This document shows, one piece after another, positions 1-5,592 of a DNA stretch of 9,101 bases. Origin of the DNA: Suilimivivens sp964458255 (lineage in GTDB: Bacteria > Bacillota > Clostridia > Lachnospirales > Lachnospiraceae); assembly GCA_964458255.1 (NCBI GenBank), contig CAYWHY010000054.1, positions 1 through 9,101 of the forward strand, in the 5' to 3' direction. Under the pieces are notes generated by a model. That model was not told the DNA's origin. It searched no databases and worked only from the letters and a program-made list of their open reading frames with translations. The number at the start of each line of letters is the position of its first letter. Positions within the stretch are counted from its first letter, which is position 1. Both the position numbers and the translations under genes were made by a program.

Positions 1-93
1 ATTATAATTATAATTAATTATTGGTCATTTTGATATATATATTTTCTATTCTTTGTAAAGTTTATGCAAAATGATACAAACACCTTTCAAAAC
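1..93. other. AT-rich stretch without a gene
   Basis: This is very AT-rich DNA past the ddh terminator, beginning with an ATTATAATTATAATT-like simple sequence. I see no open reading frame with a ribosome binding site, no RNA gene and no convincing hairpin. It may be upstream or downstream of a gene outside the window. Confidence 0.5.
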
Positions 94-133
94 AAAAAGC
101 AACCGTTAAGGTTTTTACACCCTAAACGATTGC
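94..133 (-). terminator. Intrinsic terminator of ddh
   Basis: On the minus strand, 20 bases past the ddh stop codon, a 13-bp stem (arms 121-133 and 99-111) carries one G-U pair and one mismatch. It closes a 9-base loop and is followed by five T and then a second T run. The form and distance are those of a Rho-independent terminator. Confidence 0.9.
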
Positions 134-153
134 CCTTAGCTTTTCATTTATTA

Positions 154-1137
154 TTACAGTAAATTTTTTCTCAGTTCTTCACCGGTTTGCTGACAAAGAT
201 ATGCAGGCGGAATATCAAACACCGTCTTGCAACCTGTCATACCCTCCTTATTCATTCTGTATGCAGCTCTTATGTAAGCCGCAATAACAGAGGCCGTAAA
301 TTCCGGATTAGAATCCAGCTTTAAGCTATATTCAATTAAATGCTTATGCTCTCCGTTCATACCTGTAACACCGCTACGAAGCACAAAACCTCCATGCGGA
401 ATACCACTGTGGTCTCTCTCTAATTCTTCTTCTGTAATAAAATGAACGGTAGTATCGTAATCTGCAAAATAATTTGGCATATTCTTAATTTCCACCTCAA
501 TCTTCGCAAGATCAGCACCTTCCTCAGGCACTACAAAGCATTCTCTTGTATGTTTCTGTCTGGTAGTAAGTTCAGGATTTACACCACTTCTGACAGCCTC
601 CAATGCTTCTTCTACGGGAATCGTATACTGTTTTCCATTCTTTACCCCTTCTACTCTGCGAATGGCATCTGAATGTCCCTGGCTTACACCTTTCCCCCAG
701 AAAGTATAATCCTTTCCTTCCGGTAATATTGCATTGGCATAAAGACGATTAAGCGAAAACATTCCGGGATCCCAGCCTACAGATATAACAGCAGTTTTTC
801 CGCCTTCCCTTGCCGCTTTATCAACATTGGTAAAATGCTCCGGAATTTTGGCATGTGTATCAAAGCTGTCAACTACGTTAAAACATTTTGCATATTCAGG
901 CGTCTGTTGCGGCAAATCTGTTGCACTGCCACCACAAAGTACTAAGACATCAATCTCTTCTGTCATTTCCTGCAATTTATCGGTATGCAAAACCGGCACA
1001 CCCGCAGTTCTGATTGCAACACTGTCAGGATTTCTTCTGGTAAATACCGCTCTTAATTCCATGTCAGGATTCTGCATAATTGCACATTCAATTCCTTTTC
1101 CTAAATTTCCATAGCCCAAAATTCCTACTCGTACCAT
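154..1137 (-). CDS. ddh: meso-diaminopimelate D-dehydrogenase
   Basis: Catalyses the reversible NADPH-dependent reductive amination of L-tetrahydrodipicolinate to meso-2,6-diaminopimelate. This one-step cytosolic variant of the lysine/DAP pathway bypasses the acylated intermediates. The N-terminus is a Rossmann fold with GYGNLG (residues 8-13 from the chosen start). Other family signatures are GGSATDLP, VDSFDTH, ISVGWDPGMFSLNR, FWGKGVSQGHSDA and a late MPNYFADY...HSGIPHGG block, all matching the Corynebacterium glutamicum enzyme as I recall it. The length of 327 residues is normal (about 320-330). Three consecutive ATG codons stand at 1143, 1140 and 1137. I choose the third because it lies 7 bases from the AGGAG site, while the first is only 1 base away. 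The partner enzyme LysA is encoded just upstream, separated by tRNA-Leu. No promoter other than sequence overlapping the tRNA terminator is apparent. Confidence 0.96.
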   Translation of the reverse strand: MVRVGILGYGNLGKGIECAIMQNPDMELRAVFTRRNPDSVAIRTAGVPVLHTDKLQEMTEEIDVLVLCGGSATDLPQQTPEYAKCFNVVDSFDTHAKIPEHFTNVDKAAREGGKTAVISVGWDPGMFSLNRLYANAILPEGKDYTFWGKGVSQGHSDAIRRVEGVKNGKQYTIPVEEALEAVRSGVNPELTTRQKHTRECFVVPEEGADLAKIEVEIKNMPNYFADYDTTVHFITEEELERDHSGIPHGGFVLRSGVTGMNGEHKHLIEYSLKLDSNPEFTASVIAAYIRAAYRMNKEGMTGCKTVFDIPPAYLCQQTGEELRKNLL

Positions 1138-1144
1138 CATCATT

Positions 1145-1149
1145 CTCCT
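1145..1149 (-). promoter_or_regulatory. Ribosome binding site of ddh, choosing the third ATG
   Basis: AGGAG on the minus strand is followed by ATG codons at spacings of 1, 4 and 7 bases. Only the third spacing is in the usual range, so translation most likely starts at 1137. Confidence 0.7.
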
Positions 1150-1165
1150 ATTCTATCTGTTTTTT

Positions 1166-1206
1166 AATAAAAAGACCTTATAAATCACATGATTTATAAG
1201 GTCTTT
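1166..1206 (-). terminator. Terminator after tRNA-Leu, perfect 17-bp palindrome
   Basis: Arms 1171-1187 and 1190-1206 are perfect reverse complements around a 2-base centre, so in RNA the tip opens into a slightly larger loop. On the minus strand the stem ends in a T run (TTTTTATT). It begins 4 bases past the tRNA 3' end and should terminate the tRNA transcript. It also lies only 34 bases before the ddh start codon, so it separates or modulates read-through into ddh. Confidence 0.85.
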
Positions 1207-1209
1207 TAC

Positions 1210-1292
1210 TGCCGGCGGTGGGACTTGAACCCACACGTGGTTGCCCACAACAGATTTTGAGTCTGCCTCGTCTGCCATTCCGACACGCCGGC
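1210..1292 (-). tRNA. tRNA-Leu (anticodon CAA)
   Basis: An 83-nt type II tRNA. The 7-bp acceptor stem GCCGGCG/CGCCGGC is perfect, with discriminator A at 1210. The anticodon stem GCAGA/TCTGT encloses the loop CTCAAAA, giving anticodon CAA for UUG codons. A long variable arm built around GG-GCAA-CC, as expected for leucine, precedes the T arm GTGGG-TTCAAGT-CCCAC. The 3' CCA is not encoded (AGTA follows), so CCA must be added after transcription. It has its own promoter and terminator and sits between lysA and ddh. Confidence 0.97.
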
Positions 1293-1304
1293 AAATATAT
1301 CCTG

Positions 1305-1322
1305 AAAGCACACCTGTGCTTT
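1305..1322 (-). other. Small hairpin in the tRNA-Leu leader
   Basis: A perfect 8-bp inverted repeat (AAAGCACA ... TGTGCTTT) with a 2-base centre lies 12 bases before the mature tRNA 5' end. It would be in the leader of the tRNA precursor and also in any lysA read-through RNA. The tail after it has only three T, so it is a weak terminator at best. It may assist lysA 3'-end formation or leader processing. The role is unknown. Confidence 0.45.
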
Positions 1323-1325
1323 AAC

Positions 1326-1354
1326 AGCCGAATACTATGTTAACATATTCGGCT
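1326..1354 (-). terminator. Possible weak lysA 3' hairpin overlapping the tRNA promoter
   Basis: A 9-bp perfect stem AGCCGAATA/TATTCGGCT has an 11-base loop and lies 28 bases past the lysA stop codon. It is G+C-rich for this DNA, but only GTTAAAG follows on the minus strand, so it lacks a good T tail. The -10 box of the tRNA promoter occupies its loop. It could be a lysA RNA 3'-end stabiliser, a weak terminator or a protein-binding dyad. Confidence 0.4.
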
Positions 1355-1365
1355 ATTATTGACAA
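1337..1365 (-). promoter_or_regulatory. Promoter of tRNA-Leu
   Basis: On the minus strand, TTGTCA (1365-1360), a 17-base spacer and TAACAT (1342-1337) preceded by TG one base away (extended -10) fit a sigma-A promoter. Transcription would start near 1330, about 38 bases before the tRNA. Confidence 0.6.
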
Positions 1366-1382
1366 GACCTAAAATATAAATT

Positions 1383-2654
1383 TTAAAATTCAATTTCCTT
1401 ATAAACCGGTAAGCAATCCAATGTCGCAAAATAATCTTCGGGCTTTTCCGCTCTTCTGATTAATTCTACATTTCCATCCTCTTTTAAAAGAAGCTCTGCG
1501 GATTTTAATTTACCATTATAATTATATCCCATTGCATATCCATGAGCACCGGTATCATGAATCACCATATAATCTCCCATTGCAATCTTCGGAAGCATTC
1601 TGTCTATGGCAAATTTATCATTATTCTCGCAAAGAGAACCTGTTACATCATATTTATTTTCGCAAGGTTCATTTTCCTTACCCAAAATCGTAATATGATG
1701 ATACGCACCATACATGGCAGGCCTCATAAGATTTACCGCACAGGCATCCACACCGATATATTCCTTATGTGTATGCTTCTCATGAATAGCCTTTGTTACC
1801 AACTGTCCGTAAGGTCCCATCATAAAGCGCCCCATTTCCGTGTAAATAGCAACATCTCCCATTCCGGCAGGCACTAAAATTTCTTCATACACTTTGCGGA
1901 CTCCTTCACCAATCACTCGGATATCATTCGCTTCCTGATCCGGTCTGTAAGGAATTCCCACACCACCGGAAAGGTTGATAAACTTAATATCTGCACCTGT
2001 TTCTTTTTCCAGGTTTACAGCTAATTCAAAGAGCTGTTTTGCCAACATAGGATAATATTCGTTTGTTACCGTATTACTTGCAAGGAAAGAATGAATTCCA
2101 AAATTTTTAACACCTTTTTCTTTTAAAATGCGGTATCCTTCAAACATCTGCTCTGTAGTAAAACCATACTTAGAGTCACCCGGATTATCCATAATACCGT
2201 TGCTCATCTGAAAAATTCCACCGGGATTAAATCGGCAGCTCATGGTTTCGGGCAATTTTCCTAAAATACTTTCCACAAAATCAATATGCGTAATATCATC
2301 TAAATTAATGATTGCACCCACTTTGGCTGCATAAGCATATTCTTCTGCCGGTGTATCATTGGATGAGAACATAATATCATTTCCCGTAATTCCCATTGCC
2401 TTACTAAGCATCAGCTCTGTTTTAGATGAACAGTCACAGCCGCAACCATACTCATTTAAAATCTGAATAAGACGCGGATTCGGATTGGCCTTTACTGCAA
2501 AATATTCTTTAAAACCGGGATTCCATGCAAAAGCCTCTTTTACTGCCTCTGCGTTTTCTCTGATTCCTTTTTCATCATAAATATGAAACGGAGTAGGATA
2601 TTTCTGTATGATTTCCTCCACCTTTTCTTTTGTTACAAACGGTATTTTACTCAT
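1383..2654 (-). CDS. lysA: Diaminopimelate decarboxylase
   Basis: PLP-dependent (fold type III) enzyme converting meso-diaminopimelate to L-lysine and CO2 in the cytosol, the last step of lysine synthesis. An N-terminal alanine-racemase-like TIM barrel carries the PLP lysine Lys55 in YFAVKANPNP. Then come a His at 188 in GIHSFLASN, the phosphate-binding SGGVG at 229-233 and EMGR at 273-276. The C-terminal barrel has GSLCENND (339-346; Cys342-Glu343 matching the CES motif of the dimer active site) and GYAMGYNYNG. The 423-residue length is typical. EMGR replaces the usual EPGR, and HSFLASN replaces HIGS, so this is a divergent LysA subgroup. Related PLP decarboxylases (carboxynorspermidine, ornithine) are less likely given ddh nearby. 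AGGAG lies 9 bases before the ATG. The gene overlaps the upstream regulator gene by 8 bases, so the two are probably co-transcribed and translationally coupled. Confidence 0.93.
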   Translation of the reverse strand: MSKIPFVTKEKVEEIIQKYPTPFHIYDEKGIRENAEAVKEAFAWNPGFKEYFAVKANPNPRLIQILNEYGCGCDCSSKTELMLSKAMGITGNDIMFSSNDTPAEEYAYAAKVGAIINLDDITHIDFVESILGKLPETMSCRFNPGGIFQMSNGIMDNPGDSKYGFTTEQMFEGYRILKEKGVKNFGIHSFLASNTVTNEYYPMLAKQLFELAVNLEKETGADIKFINLSGGVGIPYRPDQEANDIRVIGEGVRKVYEEILVPAGMGDVAIYTEMGRFMMGPYGQLVTKAIHEKHTHKEYIGVDACAVNLMRPAMYGAYHHITILGKENEPCENKYDVTGSLCENNDKFAIDRMLPKIAMGDYMVIHDTGAHGYAMGYNYNGKLKSAELLLKEDGNVELIRRAEKPEDYFATLDCLPVYKEIEF

Positions 2655-3375
2655 GATACCTTTCTCCTTCCGTAAGCTCTATCAAATGCATTTCATTTCG
2701 CAGCGCATCTTTAAATATTTTGATAAAATTCTCTTGTCCCGTATAAAGACAAGTGTCATCTTTATTACCTGTCAGTTCTCCTGTCAAAGCAAATTTCGAG
2801 TCAACGATGAGTCTGACATTTTGTCCCTTTGCCTCACCAATATAGCAAGTACTTCCCACTTTCAGTTCGCTACTTTTTATTTCTCCGTCTGTAATAAGTA
2901 CCAGCTTCTGCTTTTCTTTAATTACCGCAAGTAACTCTTCTTCCAATTCTTCTATCCGTTTTACGGAAGCTGATAAATATATTCTATATTTTGTCTCTCT
3001 TATCATATTTATCATTTTGTCCCTGATGTTTTTACTTCCGGTAATGGTAATATAACCGATTTCCGTTTCCTTCATAGCCGGGATATTCTCAGTCAGATAT
3101 TTTTTATCTTCATTCATTCTGCGAATTTTGTTATCACAAAATTCTTCTACCGGCACTGCTATATATTTATTGGTACTTCCCTCTGCCAGATAAACTGCTC
3201 CCTTATCAGCAAGACCTGAAAGACCACTATACACATTAGACCGGGAAATTCCTGTCTGTTTGGCAACTTCATATCCCGTCAGTTCTCCATTTTGATACAG
3301 ACAAAGATATAAATTTGCTTCCTGTCTGGTCATGCCAAACATACACAATTTCTCAAGTACTTCGTTTTCGTTCAT
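2647..3375 (-). CDS. TrmB-family transcriptional regulator
   Basis: A 242-residue DNA-binding protein. Residues about 5-72 form a TrmB-type winged helix (MTRQEANLYLCLYQNGELTGYEVAKQTG, then ISRSNVYSGLSGL as recognition helix and KYIAVP as wing). A helical linker follows (about 73-105). From about 110 there is a phospholipase-D-like/effector-type domain (KYRIYLSAS..., KLVLITDGE, VRLIVDSKFALTGE). Family members often sense sugars through the C-terminal domain, but the ligand here cannot be read from sequence. The stop codon lies inside the start of lysA (8-base overlap), making control of lysA, and perhaps ddh, the natural hypothesis. It has a near-consensus promoter with a dyad over the predicted start of transcription, so autoregulation is plausible. 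The start is supported by GAGG 6 bases upstream. Confidence 0.88.
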   Translation of the reverse strand: MNENEVLEKLCMFGMTRQEANLYLCLYQNGELTGYEVAKQTGISRSNVYSGLSGLADKGAVYLAEGSTNKYIAVPVEEFCDNKIRRMNEDKKYLTENIPAMKETEIGYITITGSKNIRDKMINMIRETKYRIYLSASVKRIEELEEELLAVIKEKQKLVLITDGEIKSSELKVGSTCYIGEAKGQNVRLIVDSKFALTGELTGNKDDTCLYTGQENFIKIFKDALRNEMHLIELTEGERYHE

Positions 3376-3386
3376 TCTTACCTCAC

Positions 3387-3452
3387 AAAAAAAGCATCTG
3401 ATTTTAGATAGTAGTTCTTTATAGGAACACTATAGTAAAATTTTGATGCTTT
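3387..3452 (-). terminator. Long imperfect terminator hairpin after ung, containing the trmB promoter
   Basis: Arms 3391-3417 and 3425-3452 pair over about 23 positions: blocks of 8, 6, 5 and 4 bp, broken by small internal loops and one bulge. The loop is 7 bases (3418-3424). Seven T follow on the minus strand (3393-3387). It begins 39 bases past the ung stop codon, so it is a good intrinsic terminator for the upstream operon. The -10 box and spacer of the next gene's promoter lie within its upstream arm. Confidence 0.75.
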
Positions 3453-3457
3453 GTCAA
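3429..3457 (-). promoter_or_regulatory. Strong promoter of the trmB-like gene and lysA
   Basis: On the minus strand, TTGACA (3457-3452, perfect -35), a 17-base spacer and TATAGT (3434-3429, five of six) form a sigma-A promoter. The predicted start near 3422 falls in the loop of the terminator hairpin, leaving a leader of about 47 bases before the ATG at 3375. Confidence 0.88.
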
Positions 3458-3491
3458 CATAAATTTTATATATTAACTTATTTTTATCTTC

Positions 3492-4169
3492 TTACACATT
3501 ATCTATTTGCCAGTCAATCGGTGCAACTCCGTTCTTCTGTAAAAATTCATTGGTCTGACTAAAATGCTTACACCCAAAAAATCCTCTGTATGCCGATAAG
3601 GGACTTGGATGAGGTGCTTTTAATATCAGGTGTTTAGGATTCGTCAGCATCGGAATTTTACTTTGTGCCGGTCTTCCCCAAAGCAAATAAACAATCGGTC
3701 GATCCTGCTCATTTACTGCATTTATAATAGCATCCGTAAAACGCTCCCAACCTTTTCCCTGATGGGAATTTGCCTGATGTGCCCGCACGGTCAGCACCGT
3801 ATTTAACATAAGCACACCCTGCCTGGCCCACTTTTCCAAATATCCGTTATTGGGTATGTAACACCCCAAATCATCCTGCAATTCCTTATAAATATTCTGA
3901 AGTGACGGCGGTAAATCCGGCTGATCCGGTAATACTGAAAAGCAAAGACCATGTGCCTGATGTTCTCCATGATAAGGATCTTGTCCTAAAATTAATACCT
4001 TCACCTCGCTTAATGGTGTAAAATGAAAAGCATTAAAAATATCATCTGCCGGAGGATATATAATATGCGTATTATATTCCTTCAATACAAACTGATACAA
4101 ATCCTTATAGTAAGATTTAGAAAACTCTCCCTTAATCGTATCAAGCCAATCATTTGTTATCATTGCCAT
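3492..4169 (-). CDS. ung: Uracil-DNA glycosylase (family 1)
   Basis: Removes uracil from DNA by cleaving the N-glycosidic bond, starting base excision repair of deaminated cytosine or misincorporated dUMP. The 225-residue length is that of the family. The water-activating loop GQDPYH has Asp64 and the Pro-rich loop is DLPPSLQNIYKEL. The uracil-recognition Asn123 lies in LMLNTVLTV, and the DNA-intercalation loop HPSPLSAYRGFFG holds His187. These residues carry the same numbers as in the Escherichia coli enzyme. It lies 40 bases behind hisF with no terminator between them, so it is probably the last gene of the same operon. The long terminator hairpin follows it. The start ATG at 4169 has AGG 8 bases upstream, and a second in-frame ATG at 4163 cannot be ruled out. 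Confidence 0.97.
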   Translation of the reverse strand: MAMITNDWLDTIKGEFSKSYYKDLYQFVLKEYNTHIIYPPADDIFNAFHFTPLSEVKVLILGQDPYHGEHQAHGLCFSVLPDQPDLPPSLQNIYKELQDDLGCYIPNNGYLEKWARQGVLMLNTVLTVRAHQANSHQGKGWERFTDAIINAVNEQDRPIVYLLWGRPAQSKIPMLTNPKHLILKAPHPSPLSAYRGFFGCKHFSQTNEFLQKNGVAPIDWQIDNV

Positions 4170-4209
4170 ATGAATTACCTACTCTAATCTATTACATTAA
4201 AATTTTGTA

Positions 4210-4968
4210 TTACAATCTCACGGAAACATTTTTGTCACGCAAATATTTCTTTACTTCGTTAATTTCCAATTCTTTATAATGAAATAAGGACGCTGCCAAT
4301 GCAGCGTCTGCACCGCCTTCAGTCAATGCCTCATAAAAATGTTCTTCTGTTCCTGCACCACCGGAGGCAATTACCGGAATAGAAACATTTTGGGATACCA
4401 TTTTTGTAAGTTCTATGTCATATCCCGCTTTTGTGCCATCACAATCCATACTGGTTAAAAGAATTTCTCCTGCTCCAAGTTTCTCCGCCTTCATCGCCCA
4501 TTCTATCGCATCAATCCCCATATCCACACGACCGCCGTTTTTGAAAATATTCCATCCACCGTCCTGTCTTCTCTTAGCGTCAATTGCCACTACCACACAC
4601 TGGCTCCCAAATTTTTCTGCCGCATCGCTAATCAATGCAGGATTCATAATGGCAGCGGAATTAACAGCCACTTTATCGGCACCTTCACGCAAAATCATTT
4701 TAAAATCCTCTACACTTCTGATGCCACCGCCTACCGTAAACGGAATAAACACTGTTTCGGCTACTCTTCTTACCAGTTCGGCTTTAATCTCTCTGGCATC
4801 GGAAGATGCTGTAATATCCAAAAATACCAGTTCATCCGCACCGGCTTTATCATACTGTTTACCAACCTCTATCGGGTCTCCTGCATCTCTTAAATTCACA
4901 AAATTCGTTCCCTTTACCACTCTTCCGTTATTTACATCCAGACAGGGAATAATTCTTTTAGTATGCAC
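4210..4968 (-). CDS. hisF: Imidazole glycerol phosphate synthase, cyclase subunit
   Basis: A (beta/alpha)8 barrel that uses ammonia passed from HisH to convert PRFAR into imidazole glycerol phosphate and AICAR, the fifth step of histidine synthesis and a link to purine synthesis. The catalytic acids Asp11 (PCLDVNNGRVVKG) and Asp130 (VVAIDAKR) are both present. So are the phosphate-binding segments TVGGGIRS (78-85) and IASGGAGT. The 252-residue length is normal. It starts with GTG at 4968 behind a strong Shine-Dalgarno site located in the end of hisH. Only 4 bases separate it from hisH, so the two subunits are made together. hisA, which often stands between hisH and hisF in his operons, is absent. 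Confidence 0.97.
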   Translation of the reverse strand: MHTKRIIPCLDVNNGRVVKGTNFVNLRDAGDPIEVGKQYDKAGADELVFLDITASSDAREIKAELVRRVAETVFIPFTVGGGIRSVEDFKMILREGADKVAVNSAAIMNPALISDAAEKFGSQCVVVAIDAKRRQDGGWNIFKNGGRVDMGIDAIEWAMKAEKLGAGEILLTSMDCDGTKAGYDIELTKMVSQNVSIPVIASGGAGTEEHFYEALTEGGADAALAASLFHYKELEINEVKKYLRDKNVSVRL

Positions 4969-4972
4969 TGCT

Positions 4973-5590
4973 TTAGCCCTCCCTCTTTATGTTGATAAAA
5001 TTCTTCAAAATTGCAAGTCCTACTTCAGAACTTTTTTCCGGATGAAATTGACAGGCAAATATATTTCCCTTCTCAACAGAAGCATGAATCGTCGTACCAT
5101 ACTCTGTAGATGCTACAACTATATCTTCCTCTTCCGCCTTTAAGTAATAAGAATGTACAAAATACACATATGAATTTTCTGCTATTCCTTCATAAAGTCT
5201 TCCTTTATTGGGATATGAAAGAGAATTCCAGCCGATATGCGGTATCTTAAGTCCCGGTGTATCCGGGATTCGTAATATTTCTCCTTTTAATAACCCAAGG
5301 CCTTCCACATCTTTGCACTCATCGCTTCTTTCAAACATAAGCTGCAATCCAAGACAAATTCCCAAAAATGGGGTGTTATTTTCAACTATTTCTTTAATAA
5401 CCTCTTTAAGTCCATAGCTATTTATCTTGGCCATGGCATCGCCAAACGCTCCAACCCCCGGCAAAATCACTCTGTCAGCCTTTAATAAAACATCTCTGTT
5501 CCTCGTCAAGACAACCTCTTCTCCCAGTGTCTGTAACGCCTTTACCACACTTCTTATATTTCCAGCATCATAGTCGATTATTGCTGTCAT
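4973..5590 (-). CDS. hisH: Imidazole glycerol phosphate synthase, glutamine amidotransferase subunit
   Basis: A class I glutamine amidotransferase that hydrolyses glutamine and channels ammonia into the HisF barrel. The catalytic triad is visible: Cys79 in GICLGLQLMF, and His183 and Glu185 in CQFHPEKS. The oxyanion-side motif PGVGAFGDAM and the interface segment IPHIGWNSL are also present. The 205-residue length is typical. The ATG at 5590 has GAGGGAG 7 bases upstream, lying in the tail of the preceding gene, whose stop codon is only 2 bases away, so translational coupling is likely. No other histidine genes are in the window. Confidence 0.97.
   Translation of the reverse strand: MTAIIDYDAGNIRSVVKALQTLGEEVVLTRNRDVLLKADRVILPGVGAFGDAMAKINSYGLKEVIKEIVENNTPFLGICLGLQLMFERSDECKDVEGLGLLKGEILRIPDTPGLKIPHIGWNSLSYPNKGRLYEGIAENSYVYFVHSYYLKAEEEDIVVASTEYGTTIHASVEKGNIFACQFHPEKSSEVGLAILKNFINIKREG
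4977..4985 (-). promoter_or_regulatory. Strong ribosome binding site that fixes the GTG start of hisF
   Basis: GAGGGAGGG on the minus strand ends 8 bases before GTG (4968-4966). That spacing, and the conserved HisF N-terminus beginning right there, support a GTG start. Confidence 0.8.
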
Positions 5591-5592
5591 CC

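Noticed and set aside
1..40. AT-rich start as a replication origin or attachment site
   Set aside because: There are no iterons, DnaA boxes or flanking repeats of the tRNA end; it is only simple AT sequence.
1171..1206. Perfect palindrome next to a tRNA as an integration (att) site or mobile element scar
   Set aside because: It has a T tail and ideal distance from the tRNA 3' end, so a terminator explains it. No integrase gene or repeated tRNA fragment is present.
1542..1877. Plus-strand open frame opposite lysA
   Set aside because: Shadow of lysA; composition follows the reverse complement of the real gene.
3376..3491. Lysine riboswitch or T-box upstream of the trmB-like gene and lysA
   Set aside because: The gap is 116 bases, of which only about 47 would be transcribed from the promoter. 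There is no T-box or L-box core; the hairpin is explained as a terminator.
4415..5143. Plus-strand open frame of 242 codons opposite hisF/hisH
   Set aside because: It lies antisense to two genes with intact catalytic residues and has no recognisable motif or ribosome binding site.
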